From positions 124,001-188,000 of the forward strand of contig NZ_JAASAH010000012.1 in assembly GCF_012726235.1 (NCBI RefSeq): DNA of 64,000 nucleotides, written 5' to 3'. The notes beneath the pieces are model-generated. The model had not been told where the DNA came from and ran no database searches. It was given only the letters and a program-made list of their open reading frames with translations. The translations under genes and the position numbers were made by a program. This document shows, piece after piece, positions 25,746 through 34,366 of this stretch; position 1 is the stretch's first letter, and each line of letters begins with the position of its first letter. The stretch comes from Streptomyces sp. HNM0574 (GTDB lineage Bacteria > Actinomycetota > Actinomycetes > Streptomycetales > Streptomycetaceae).

Positions 25746-27581
25746 ATGCCCCTCAGCAGTAGCAGCAGCCGCACCGCCGCCACCCCCTCCGCCCCGTCCC
25801 CGGCGGAGGGCCAGGAGCGCACGGCCGAGGCCGCGAACCAGGCCGCGCTGCTGGCCACCACCGGCCTGGAGGTGCTGCCCCAGGAGTCCGTCGAGCGGCT
25901 TCCGGCCCTGCTGGAGGCCATGGTCACCATCGGCACCGGGCCGGAGATCCACAGCACCCTGGACCGGATCGTCGAGACCGCGGCCCGCGTCGCCGACTGC
26001 CGCTACGCCGCCCTCGGCGTCCTCGCCGAGGGCCGCACCGGCCTCCGCGACTTCGTCACCTGCGGCATGTCCGACGAGGTCATCGCCCGCATCGACCACC
26101 TGCCCGACGGCAAGCACGGCCTCCTCGCCGTCGTCCTCGAACAGGACGAACCGCTCCGGCTGCGCGACCTGGCCGACGACCCGCGCTCCTGCGGCTTCCC
26201 GCCGCACCACCCGCCGATGCACAGCTTCCTCGGCCTCCCGATCAAGGTCGGCGACGAGGTCTTCGGCAACCTGTACCTGACCGAGAAGCGCGGCGGCGGC
26301 GACTTCACCGACAACGACGTGCTGCTCATCAAGATCCTCGCCACCCAGGCCGGCATCGCCATCGGCAACGCCCGCCAGCACGAGGCCGCCCGCCAGCACG
26401 CCCGCTGGATCGACGGCAGCGCCGCCGTCACCACCTCCCTGCTCGCCGGCGACGTCGACAACGCGCTCGCCGTCGTCGCCGAGGAGGCCCGCAGGCTCGC
26501 CGACGCCGCCGCCGCGATGGTGCTCATGCCGCGCGAGGAGGGCGGACTCGTCGTCGTCGCCGTCTCCGCCGAGGACGCCCGCGGCTTCATCGGCACCGTC
26601 GTCCCGCCCGACAGCCCCCTGCTGCCCCCACTGCTCGCGGGCGAACCCGTCTACGTCGACGACGCCGCCACCGACCCGCGCACCTCCACCGGCCTCGCCC
26701 GCCTCTTCGGCCCCAGCATGATGCTGCCGATGGAGAGCGACGGCCGGGTCGTCGGCACCCTCGCCATCCCGCGCGCGCCGGGCGCCGAGGCCTTCACCGA
26801 GGCGGAGAAGTCACTCGCCGCCCGCTTCGCCGCCCAGGCCGCCCTCGCCCTCGTCCTCGCCGAGGCCCAGCGCGACCGCGAACAGCTCGCCGTCTACGAG
26901 GACCGCGACCGCATCGCCCGCGACCTGCACGACCTCGTCATCCAACGGCTCTTCGCCACCGGCATGATGCTCCAGGGCACCCAGCGCGGCGCCGAGGTCC
27001 CCCGCGTACGCGAGGGCATCGCCAGCGCCGTCGACGAACTCGACGCCACCATCGCCGAGATCCGCACCACCATCTTCGCGCTCCAGCAGAACGAGGGCGA
27101 GGCCACGCCCCGCTCCGGCGTACGCACCCGCGTCCTCCGCGAAGTCGGCATCGCCGCCGTCCCGTTGGGCTTCCGTCCGTCGGTGACCTTCGCGGGCGCG
27201 GTCGACGCGAAGGTCACCGACGAGGTCGCGCAGGGTCTCATCGCCGCACTGCGCGAAGCGCTCTCCAACACCCTGAGGCACGCCCGCGCCTCCCGCGTCG
27301 ACGTCACCGTCGACGCCTCCGTCCAGCTCCCCGACGGACGCGACGCGGTCCGCCTGACCGTCGCCGACAACGGCATCGGGATTCCCACCGACGGCCGCCG
27401 CCGCAGCGGCCTCGACAACCTCGTCCGCCGCGCCGAACAACTCGGCGGCCGCGCCGACTGGGAATCCGGCCACGAAGCCGTCACCCACGTCCCCGCCCAC
27501 TGCCCCGGCCCCTACCCCAGCCCCAAGGGCACCCAAATCACCTGGGAGGCACCTCTGGACGCGGGGGAGGGGGCGGATTAG
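25746..27581 (+). CDS. DevS/DosS-like GAF-domain sensor histidine kinase
   Basis: Encodes 611 residues: GAF-A (about 65-210), GAF-B (about 230-375), HisKA_3 with phospho-acceptor His395 in RDRIARDLHDLVIQRLF, and a HATPase (ALREALSNTLRHARAS, VADNGIGIP, RSGLDNLVRRAEQLGG). GAF-A contains FPPHHPPMHSFLGLPIK, closely like the region of mycobacterial DevS/DosS that includes its heme-ligand histidine, so heme-based oxygen or redox sensing is plausible. It has no membrane segments. No response regulator is adjacent. It directly follows cydCD on the same strand but has its own promoter. The link to cytochrome bd control is inference. Confidence 0.88.
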   Translation: MPLSSSSSRTAATPSAPSPAEGQERTAEAANQAALLATTGLEVLPQESVERLPALLEAMVTIGTGPEIHSTLDRIVETAARVADCRYAALGVLAEGRTGLRDFVTCGMSDEVIARIDHLPDGKHGLLAVVLEQDEPLRLRDLADDPRSCGFPPHHPPMHSFLGLPIKVGDEVFGNLYLTEKRGGGDFTDNDVLLIKILATQAGIAIGNARQHEAARQHARWIDGSAAVTTSLLAGDVDNALAVVAEEARRLADAAAAMVLMPREEGGLVVVAVSAEDARGFIGTVVPPDSPLLPPLLAGEPVYVDDAATDPRTSTGLARLFGPSMMLPMESDGRVVGTLAIPRAPGAEAFTEAEKSLAARFAAQAALALVLAEAQRDREQLAVYEDRDRIARDLHDLVIQRLFATGMMLQGTQRGAEVPRVREGIASAVDELDATIAEIRTTIFALQQNEGEATPRSGVRTRVLREVGIAAVPLGFRPSVTFAGAVDAKVTDEVAQGLIAALREALSNTLRHARASRVDVTVDASVQLPDGRDAVRLTVADNGIGIPTDGRRRSGLDNLVRRAEQLGGRADWESGHEAVTHVPAHCPGPYPSPKGTQITWEAPLDAGEGAD

Positions 27582-27645
27582 GGGCGCGGGGAACTGCGCG
27601 AACGGCCACGACGGCGGGGCGGATCAGGGGCGCGGGGAACTGCGC
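27580..27645 (-). repeat. two inverted-orientation copies of the 20-mer
   Basis: AGGGGCGCGGGGAACTGCGC at 27580-27599 and 27626-27645 is the exact reverse complement of the 12884 repeat; here each copy continues identically to GAACGGCCAC. It again occupies the gap between convergent genes. Confidence 0.9.
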
Positions 27646-27710
27646 GAACGGCCACCGGCGTACCGGCAGACGGCCACGACGGGGCGGGCCCGAAAGACCC
27701 GCACCCCGCC

Positions 27711-28613
27711 TCAGCGGCCGGCGCCCCGCACCAGCGCCTCGATGACCGCCGCCACCCCGTCCTCCTCGTTGGACCCCGTCCGATGCGTCGTCGCCGCCAG
27801 CACGTCCGGATGCGCATTGGCCATCGCGTACGACGTCCCCGCCCAGCTCAGCATCTCCAGATCGTTCGGCATGTCCCCGAACGCCACCACGTCCTCCGGA
27901 GCGACCCCCCGCGCCTCACAGCACTGCGCCAGCGTGTCCGCCTTGCTGACCCCGCTCCCGCTGATCTCCAGCAGCGCACTCGGACTGGACCGGGTGAACT
28001 GCGCGTACCCGCCCGCCACTTCACGCCCCAGCTTCAGGAAACCGTCCGGATCGAGCGACGGATGGTGCGCCAGCAGCTTCAGCACCGGCTGATCGACGAA
28101 CCCCGCCGCGGCACCCGTCGCCCGCGTCTCCCCGCCACCCTCCCCGAGCAGCTTCTCGACGGGCGCGATCACCGCCCCCGGATCCAGGAAGAACGGCGGA
28201 TAGTCCGGCTCGTAGTGGATGCCCCCGCTCCGCTCCACCGCGAAGGACACTCCCGGCGCCGCCTCCCGCAGCGCCCGGACGACGCGCAACGCGTCCTCCA
28301 CCCGCAATGGCCGGAACCGTACGATCTCCCGCCCCCGATGAAGATCGACGACGGCGGCCCCGTTCGCACAGATGGCGAGCCCGTGCCCGTGCACGTGCTC
28401 ACTCACGACCCCCATCCACCGGGCCGGCCGCCCGGTCACGAAGAAGACCTCGATCCCGGCCACTTCCGCAGCCGCCAACGCGGCAACCGTACGCTCCGAC
28501 ACCGTTTTGTCGTCGCGCAGCAGAGTCCCGTCGAGATCGGTGGCAATGAGCCGGGGCAGCCCCCGGCCACGCTGACCGGAGGACATCCAAGACGTACACG
28601 GCGGCTGAGTCAC
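27711..28613 (-). CDS. HAD-superfamily (Cof-type) phosphatase
   Basis: Encodes about 300 residues. Motif I RLIATDLDGTLLRDD, motif II FFVTGRPARW, a lysine in SGSGVSKADTLAQCC and motif IV VVAFGDMPNDLEML mark a Cof/Cof-like HAD hydrolase with a C2 cap, acting on small sugar or nucleotide phosphates. The core is similar to the gene at 50516. The start is uncertain: GTG at 28613 lies six bases after GATGAT, suggesting a leaderless message, while ATG at 28586 is closer to the domain but has no ribosome site. Confidence 0.88.
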   Translation of the reverse strand: MTQPPCTSWMSSGQRGRGLPRLIATDLDGTLLRDDKTVSERTVAALAAAEVAGIEVFFVTGRPARWMGVVSEHVHGHGLAICANGAAVVDLHRGREIVRFRPLRVEDALRVVRALREAAPGVSFAVERSGGIHYEPDYPPFFLDPGAVIAPVEKLLGEGGGETRATGAAAGFVDQPVLKLLAHHPSLDPDGFLKLGREVAGGYAQFTRSSPSALLEISGSGVSKADTLAQCCEARGVAPEDVVAFGDMPNDLEMLSWAGTSYAMANAHPDVLAATTHRTGSNEEDGVAAVIEALVRGAGR

Positions 28614-28704
28614 CCCCCTATCATCCCGCATATGCCCGCACACCAGTGCACCTCGGGTCCCACTTGAGCACTTGAGGGGGGATGATTTCGGCCACGGAAC
28701 GCCC

Positions 28705-29841
28705 TTAGCCCGCCCGCCGCGATCGACGGAACACGAAGATGCCGGTGAGCAGCATGCCCAGGCCTATGACGATGGCGGCGGCTGTGGCGACGATGTCTTC
28801 CGTGTGGAGCGGAACGGTGATCCTCTTGGGAGTGCCGTCAGGCGCCACCAGGTGCTTGTCTCCCTCGTAGTCCACCGGGCCCGCTCCGGCGTCCGGTACC
28901 GAGTCGACGGCCCTGACCGCGTCGGCGGCGTTGATCAGCCCACGTCCCACCAGGTCGTTCCGTCCACCGGCCGGCTTGTGGGCGGTACGCGTCAGGATCG
29001 TGCGGACCTGGGCCGGAGTGAGGTCGTTGTCGGCGGAGAGCATCAGGGCCACGACCCCGGACACCAGCGCCGCGGCGGGGGAGGTGCCGCTCACCGGGGA
29101 GTAGCCCCCCGTGTTCCGCGCACTGGTGATCTGAACCCCGGGGGCGGCGAAGGCCACGTAGCTGGCGACCGTGGAGAAGGGGGCGCGCTTGCCGTCCTTG
29201 CCGGTGGCGGCGATGGCCATGACGCTCGGGTAGGCGGCGGGGAACTGGCTGTCGTTGTGCTTGTCGCCGTCGTTGCCTGCCGAGGCGACCACGGGCACGC
29301 CGCGTTGGGCGGCGCGGCCGAGGGCGTTCGCCTCGCTGGTGTCATAAGGACCGATCAGGCTCCCGCTGTCACCGAGCGACAGGGAAATGACGTCCGCGCC
29401 GTTCGCCAGCGCGTAGTTGATGGCTTTCGCGAGCGACGACCGCTCGTTCTCGTCTTCCCAGACGTCGGCATCGTCGTCATCGGTCGTCACGCGGACGGGA
29501 AGGATCTTCGCTTCGGGGGCGACCTTCAGAACGTCGGAGGCCATGGCGGTGCCGTGCTTCCCCCACAGCGGATCGCCCGGCTCGTGGCCGTCCTCCACGT
29601 AGTTCGGGCCGTTCTCCAGGACCCTGCCCTTCACGGCCGGGTGATCGGCTACGACGCCGGTGTCCAGCACGGCGACCGTGATGCCGGCCCCCTTGCTGAC
29701 GCGATGAGCCGCGGCGAGATCCATGGCCTTCGACTCCCACCCTGTGGGGGTGGCCGCATGTGCCGGTGCGATTGCCGTCACGGCAAGGACGGAACACAGC
29801 ACTGAGGTCAGGGCTGTTGTCCTGATGAGCCGGTGCCTCAT
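28705..29841 (-). CDS. type VII secretion-associated serine protease (mycosin), second copy
   Basis: Encodes 378 residues: a signal peptide (to about APAHAA, residue 30), a subtilase domain with Asp60 (VAVLDTGV), His96 (GKHGTAMA) and Ser254 (SGTSPAAALVSG), and a C-terminal membrane helix (ATAAAIVIGLGMLLTGIFVF) with a basic end. This architecture is that of MycP mycosins, membrane-anchored proteases of ESX/type VII systems, facing outward. An acidic insertion TTDDDDADVWEDENERSS follows the first third. Its ATG overlaps the stop of the upstream membrane protein (ATGA), so the two are coupled. Confidence 0.9.
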   Translation of the reverse strand: MRHRLIRTTALTSVLCSVLAVTAIAPAHAATPTGWESKAMDLAAAHRVSKGAGITVAVLDTGVVADHPAVKGRVLENGPNYVEDGHEPGDPLWGKHGTAMASDVLKVAPEAKILPVRVTTDDDDADVWEDENERSSLAKAINYALANGADVISLSLGDSGSLIGPYDTSEANALGRAAQRGVPVVASAGNDGDKHNDSQFPAAYPSVMAIAATGKDGKRAPFSTVASYVAFAAPGVQITSARNTGGYSPVSGTSPAAALVSGVVALMLSADNDLTPAQVRTILTRTAHKPAGGRNDLVGRGLINAADAVRAVDSVPDAGAGPVDYEGDKHLVAPDGTPKRITVPLHTEDIVATAAAIVIGLGMLLTGIFVFRRSRRAG

Positions 29842-30731
29842 GCTTCTCCCTCTGCGACTTGCTGGAGGTGATGTTCCACGGCCAAGGACAGACTGGCGGC
29901 CGACGCCTTCCACGGCTGACGGTCGTAGTGCGCATTCCTGGAATTGCCCCAGGGCGGCGGGAGTTGCCCTGCCTTGCGCCCGTCTGCGGCTCCGGTGACA
30001 GCGGCGATGGAGTACTTCTTGGTGCCGACGATGCTCGACGTACCTGCCGCACCGTTCGCGTGCGGGTCGCTCCACTTCGCGGCAACGGTCTTCGGGACGG
30101 GGAAAGCCCGCACCCCGGGAGAGAAGGCGCTGGTGCTGTTCTCCTGCTGGGAGAAGAACGCCCCCAGTTCGTCGGCACCGTCGTCAGGTACGACGATGAC
30201 ACTGACGGACGCCAGGATGTTGCCGGTCGGGTCCGTATAGGTGGCCCTCAGCGCGGCCTTGCAACCCGCACGTTGTGCCGCCTTCGCGGTAGTTCCCTTG
30301 AGTGCGTCCTCGCAGCCGGTTTCCGGCGAGATCCCGAGACGCTGCCACTGGCCACGCTCCGGGTCGTTTGCCAAGCCGTACTCGCCTCTTGCGACAGGAG
30401 CCTTGCCGGCGTCAACGACCCCAAGGAACTTGGGGAAAATCCTGTCCACAGGCTCATTTCGCCAGAGGACGGGATCGTAGGCTTCGGCGTTGCTCTTCTC
30501 TTCCCGGTTACCGAAGACGTAGTAGCCGAAGACCAGGCCCGCTATCAAGCAGAGCGACCCAAATATGCACAGCGCGATACCCAGACAGCCGACAAGAGGC
30601 TTGCTTTTCGTGCCGGCCTCAGGTGCCGGTCCGGGAGGCATGGTCGGCGCAAATGCCGGGTCCTGGTGAGGGTAAGGAGGCGGAGGAGGCGTACTGCCGG
30701 ATGAATTCCATGACGGTGGTGGGTAGGACAT
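29838..30731 (-). CDS. single-pass membrane protein with Pro-rich N terminus, coupled to mycosin
   Basis: Encodes 297 residues: a cytosolic Pro-rich N terminus (STPPPPPYPHQDP), one membrane helix (LVGCLGIALCIFGSLCLIAGLVFGYYVF) and an extracellular domain of about 220 residues with two conserved-looking cysteines (ETGCEDALKG, RAGCKAALRATY). I know no named family, but similar proteins sit beside type VII mycosins in Streptomyces. Its stop overlaps the mycosin start, suggesting they act together at the membrane. GC is lower than the window average. Confidence 0.75.
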   Translation of the reverse strand: MSYPPPSWNSSGSTPPPPPYPHQDPAFAPTMPPGPAPEAGTKSKPLVGCLGIALCIFGSLCLIAGLVFGYYVFGNREEKSNAEAYDPVLWRNEPVDRIFPKFLGVVDAGKAPVARGEYGLANDPERGQWQRLGISPETGCEDALKGTTAKAAQRAGCKAALRATYTDPTGNILASVSVIVVPDDGADELGAFFSQQENSTSAFSPGVRAFPVPKTVAAKWSDPHANGAAGTSSIVGTKKYSIAAVTGAADGRKAGQLPPPWGNSRNAHYDRQPWKASAASLSLAVEHHLQQVAEGEA

Positions 30732-30880
30732 GTCTCCCTTCCTGGTCGGGTCCGCCGTGCGCCTGGGCATCTCCCCGTGTAGACAGGGCGCGTCCTGCAC
30801 GCGAACTTCCCCGTCCAGTAGGTGAGTTGCTGCCCGCGGCCGGGCGGATTGACGAGCTGCGTACAAGGAGCGGACACGTA

Positions 30881-30922
30881 ACGAGCCCCGGCCTCCGCTG
30901 CTGAGCGGAGGCCGGGGCTCGT
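30881..30922 (-). terminator. strong terminator hairpin after first mycosin
   Basis: A 19-bp perfect stem (30881-30899 with 30904-30922) and four-base loop just past the stop codon of the mycosin at 30944; splits the island into two transcription units. Confidence 0.88.
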
Positions 30923-30943
30923 CGCGAGCGGGTGTGACCGCCG

Positions 30944-32233
30944 TCAGTTGCGCGGCGGCTGCTGAGGCGGCGCGGTGTGCTGCGGCGGCCCCTGCTGATG
31001 CGGCGGCATCCCGTAACCAGGCGCCTGCCCCGGCTGGTTGGGGTAGCCGTACGGAGCCTGCGCGTCAGCCTTCTTCCGCTTACGGCGCCGCACGAGCACG
31101 ATCGTCAGCACGATGGCACCGATGAACAGCAGCCCGAGGACACCGGTGATGATCCAGAGAATGACGGCCTGGCGGTCGGACTCGGCCTGCATTTCCTGAC
31201 GTTCTTTTAGCTCTTCTTGGGATGCTTTTTCACCCTTGATGGGTTCGGGTACGGACAGCGGTCCCCACTTGGTCCCCTTGGGGATGTCCTCCTGAAGAGC
31301 AGCGAGCGGACGGATCATTCCGTATCCATATTGCTCGTCCGGGAGCTTGGCTCCTTGCAGGGCGGTGGGCACCTCGGCGGTCTTGGTGAGGCGGTTGACG
31401 ATCTGCCCAGCGCTAAGGTCAGGGAACTTGGTCCGTAGTAGTGCTGCTGCTGCTGAAGCGTATGCAGTGGAGTCGGAGGTCCCTTCGGCGATCCTGTAGC
31501 CATTTAGATCGCTTGGGCCGCCAGCGGTAACAATGTCGACTCCGGGCCCACTTAGGAGCGCTTCTTTCCCTGTGTTCGACTTCTCCCAGAACTTGCCGTT
31601 TTTGTCAGTCCCAGTAACGGCGACAACGCCTGGGTACGCTGCCGGATAGCCGACTGGTCCTCCGTCATTTCCGGAGCCGGCGAAGATTACAACGTCGCGC
31701 TTCAGGGCGTATGCGATGGCCTCTTGTTCGGCCTCTTCGTTCAACGGTGCAGGCTGCTTCTGGGAAATATTGATCACTGAAGCGCCCTGGTCCACTGCAT
31801 AGCGGATCGAAGCTGCGTAGCCGTCCTGGCGCTCGCCTTGGTCCCTGATGGGGAGAATCTTTGCCTCAGGGGCGAGCCCAATGACTCCGTCCTGATTTCC
31901 TGGGCCGTGGCCATGACCAGCAATGATTGCTGCCATCCCGGTCCCATGTTCTTGGCCTTGCTCAGGGGCTGCTGAGCCACCATCGATAAAGTCTTTGCCC
32001 TTGAGGACGTTACCTTCAAGGTCTCGATGGCTGGCGTTGACTCCGTCATCGATTACCGCGACGGTTTGCCCCCGGCCTTTGGTGGTCTTCCAGATGGACT
32101 CGGCTTCGAGCGTCTTGAGAGCCCACTGGTCATCTCTGGTCTGGTCCGCTGTGGCGTGGGGCGCTGAGGTGAAGACCAGCGCTCCGGTCAGCGCCGCGCC
32201 GCTGATGACGCGCAGGGTTCGCGTGATGCCCAT
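30944..32233 (-). CDS. type VII secretion-associated serine protease (mycosin), first copy
   Basis: Encodes 429 residues: a signal peptide ending near residue 29 (HATAD), subtilase domain with Asp62 (VAVIDDGVN), His96 (EHGTGMAAIIAG), oxyanion Asn189 and Ser253 (EGTSDSTAYAS instead of the usual GTSMAAP), a membrane helix at about 356-381 and a cytosolic Pro/Gln-rich tail (GQAPGYGMPPHQQGPPQ). Mycosin-type protease of a type VII system. Bases 31200-32100 have clearly lower GC than neighbours (about 55 percent by my count for 31681-31800), with many T-ending codons, which may reflect transfer. A hairpin precedes the gene. Confidence 0.88.
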   Translation of the reverse strand: MGITRTLRVISGAALTGALVFTSAPHATADQTRDDQWALKTLEAESIWKTTKGRGQTVAVIDDGVNASHRDLEGNVLKGKDFIDGGSAAPEQGQEHGTGMAAIIAGHGHGPGNQDGVIGLAPEAKILPIRDQGERQDGYAASIRYAVDQGASVINISQKQPAPLNEEAEQEAIAYALKRDVVIFAGSGNDGGPVGYPAAYPGVVAVTGTDKNGKFWEKSNTGKEALLSGPGVDIVTAGGPSDLNGYRIAEGTSDSTAYASAAAALLRTKFPDLSAGQIVNRLTKTAEVPTALQGAKLPDEQYGYGMIRPLAALQEDIPKGTKWGPLSVPEPIKGEKASQEELKERQEMQAESDRQAVILWIITGVLGLLFIGAIVLTIVLVRRRKRKKADAQAPYGYPNQPGQAPGYGMPPHQQGPPQHTAPPQQPPRN

Positions 32234-32256
32234 CTGTCGAGTCCTTTATCCGGCGG

Positions 32257-32287
32257 AAGGGGTGCGGCCGGGTCGGCCGCACCCCTT
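32257..32287 (-). terminator. hairpin between ESX-like gene and mycosin
   Basis: A 13-bp perfect stem (32257-32269 with 32275-32287) and five-base loop in the 89-base gap; likely terminator or attenuator. Confidence 0.8.
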
Positions 32288-32322
32288 GAGCGTGCGGTAG
32301 GTCGTAGTCTGCCGGGGCTGGG

Positions 32323-33756
32323 TCAGCCGATCGTGGGCGGGGCCACGTCGCGCCGCTTCGGCATCCAGGTTTCCTCGTCCTCGACCAGGTAGTCGGGACG
32401 CTCGCCCTGACGGTTCTCCTCTTCGCTGCCCTGGACGTTCCGGCCGGCCATGCCGCCGCGCATCATGCCCTGGCGGCCACGGTCGCCCGCCTGCGAGCCG
32501 CCGCGGCTGGAGTGCAGACCCTGGCCGCCCTGCTTCGCGGCGCCCTGGGACGCACCCGGCGTGTCCAGCATTCCGCCGCGCGCGCGGGCCAGCGGACCAC
32601 GGCCGCCGGCACCCGTGATGCCCTTGCCCGCCGCGCCACCGGCACCGCCGGCGCCACCCATGCGGCCGCCGCCGAGACCGGCCGGAGCGCGGCCACCGGC
32701 GCCTGCACCGGTCTTCGCTCCTGCTCCGGGGGCGCCGCGGTTGCCGGAGGCCTGGCCGACGAGGCCGGGGCCACCGGCCGGGCCGCTGACGGGGCCTCCG
32801 CTGGGGTTGCCGGTAAGCCCACCGCCGGGGCCGCCGCCCTGCGGACCTCCGGACTTCGGGACGGTGGTCGCCGTTCCGCCCTGGATGCCGTTGACCTTCG
32901 TCGCGGTGCCGCCTTGTGCCACACCGGGGCTGGTTGCCTTCGGGGAGCCGGAGCCACCGGGGACGGTTCCGCCAGCCCGGCCGCCGGGGACTGCCGCGCC
33001 GGGGCCGCCGCCGTCAGGGGTGACGGGCACGGGTACGGGGGCTACGCCGCCGGGGTCGCCGGGGTACTCGGCGCCATTGTCAACACCCGGCCCCCCTGGC
33101 GGCGGCGGCTTCCGCCACGTCCCCATCGTCTTAGTCTGGGACGTATAGGCAACGGCAAGCGTTTCCATCTGGGCGGCTGCCTTGAGCTGCGCTTCCTTGC
33201 CTGCTGAGAGGTCGCCGCTGTTGTTGTCGAGGGCTGACTGGGCGCCCTTGTTGCCGTTGATGTCCTTGCGCCACTCGTTGTCGTCACGAGTGAAGCCGTC
33301 GCCGATCTTGTCCAGCCCCCGGTCCACCGTGTCGGGCTCTTCGATGGCGTCGACCTGCGGCTTGATCTCGCGCAGCTTCGTGCCCGCGTTGCGCATCGCG
33401 GTCGAGGTGTAGTCCGCGTACTTGGCGCAGTCGGAAATCTGCTTGCTGATCCGCTTCGCCCGCTTGGAGAACTCGTCCGCGGACTCGCCCTCCCAGTGCT
33501 GCAGCACGTGTTCGACGGCCTTGTCGAAGTCGCCCTTCACGCTGCCGCCGCCACCGACGAGGTGGTCGTGTACGGCCTTCCAGGCATCCGCGACGTCAAG
33601 TACCAGATCAGGCTTGGCCCCGGCAACCATGGCCTTCAGCTGCTGGAGGCTCTTCCCTGTTGCGAACGGAGTCTCGACGTCGCCCATGTAGCACATGTTG
33701 CCGGTGTCGGTGTACTCGTTATTGAAGCTGTCCTGGGTCGCGTTTGTGTCGCCCAT
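32323..33756 (-). CDS. PPE/WXG-like type VII secretion substrate with Gly-rich tail
   Basis: Encodes 477 residues. Residues about 35-205 are helical with HWEG at 87-90, a W-x-G turn as in WXG100 and PPE-type ESX substrates (VEHVLQHWEGESADEFSKRA). Residues 215-430 are Gly/Pro/Ala low complexity. The C terminus ends in DYLVEDEETWMPKRRDVAPP; YLVED (about 456-460) matches the YxxxD/E secretion signal of ESX substrates. No signal peptide. It is probably secreted or surface-exposed and may pair with the 109-residue protein encoded just upstream, 21 bases away. Confidence 0.8.
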   Translation of the reverse strand: MGDTNATQDSFNNEYTDTGNMCYMGDVETPFATGKSLQQLKAMVAGAKPDLVLDVADAWKAVHDHLVGGGGSVKGDFDKAVEHVLQHWEGESADEFSKRAKRISKQISDCAKYADYTSTAMRNAGTKLREIKPQVDAIEEPDTVDRGLDKIGDGFTRDDNEWRKDINGNKGAQSALDNNSGDLSAGKEAQLKAAAQMETLAVAYTSQTKTMGTWRKPPPPGGPGVDNGAEYPGDPGGVAPVPVPVTPDGGGPGAAVPGGRAGGTVPGGSGSPKATSPGVAQGGTATKVNGIQGGTATTVPKSGGPQGGGPGGGLTGNPSGGPVSGPAGGPGLVGQASGNRGAPGAGAKTGAGAGGRAPAGLGGGRMGGAGGAGGAAGKGITGAGGRGPLARARGGMLDTPGASQGAAKQGGQGLHSSRGGSQAGDRGRQGMMRGGMAGRNVQGSEEENRQGERPDYLVEDEETWMPKRRDVAPPTIG

Positions 33757-33777
33757 GCTCTTCTCGCCCCCTGTCTG

Positions 33778-34107
33778 TTAGTTGCCCGACCCGGACTGGC
33801 CGCCGTCCATGCCGTGCTTGGCGTCATGCTCGGCGTTCTGGTAATTGCCGTGGACCTTCTTCGCGTTCTCGCCGAAGTCGTTGACGACGCCGTTGATGAC
33901 ACGGGTGATTTCCTGGATGAGGTCTTTCATTTCCTCATGCGCGCGATGGAGGTCATCGGCCTCCTTGAATTCCTTGCCGAGCGCTTGGGCGGGCAAGAAC
34001 GTGTTGTACTTGCTCTTGGTGACCGAATCGCCCATGGCGGACGACACGCGCTTCAGCTTGCGTACCGTTTCCTCGAGTTCGCTGAGGTCGACTCGCATCT
34101 GGCCCAC
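33778..34107 (-). CDS. ESX-like small helical protein, probable type VII substrate or partner
   Basis: Encodes 109 residues, almost all helix-forming and highly charged (LSELEETVRKLKRVSSAMGD, EADDLHRAHEEMKDLIQEI), with a Gly/Ser end. It has the size and two-helix character of ESX proteins but no W-x-G. YQNAE at 89-93 matches the YxxxD/E signal. GTG at 34107 has GGGGAGGGG seven bases ahead. It heads the minus-strand island and most likely forms a heterodimer with the next gene's product, as EsxB-EsxA or PE-PPE pairs do. Confidence 0.7.
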   Translation of the reverse strand: MGQMRVDLSELEETVRKLKRVSSAMGDSVTKSKYNTFLPAQALGKEFKEADDLHRAHEEMKDLIQEITRVINGVVNDFGENAKKVHGNYQNAEHDAKHGMDGGQSGSGN

Positions 34108-34231
34108 GGCTACGCCCCTCCCCGTTCGTCATCATCGTCGTGCGTTCCCTGTGTTCGCCGACCGTCCGCGTCCGGTCAGGCGTTCCACGGCGCGACGAGC
34201 AGTCGGCACTCATGGTGCCGCAAGTGTGTCG

Positions 34232-34259
34232 ACTACACCCTAGTAAGGGCGACTGACAA
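34232..34259 (-). promoter_or_regulatory. possible promoter of the type VII island
   Basis: On the minus strand TTGTCA (34259-34254), a 16-base spacer and TGTAGT (34237-34232) lie about 125 bases before the first island gene, in AT-richer DNA. Confidence 0.35.
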
Positions 34260-34366
34260 CCTGCTACCGGCTTGAGTGGCAGACCTCTCCCAAGGGTACG
34301 TGGATTTGGTCACGTTCCGGGGGTGAGGGGAACTTTCCGGATGTGGAGTTCGGGTGAAGTCCGAGG

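Noticed and set aside
28705..34107. Complete ESX locus
   Set aside because: No EccB, EccC, EccD or EccE gene is present on either side within the window.
33953..34213. 86-residue open frame at the head of the type VII island
   Set aside because: It overlaps the ESX-like gene in another frame, is Arg/Gly-rich and has no ribosome site.
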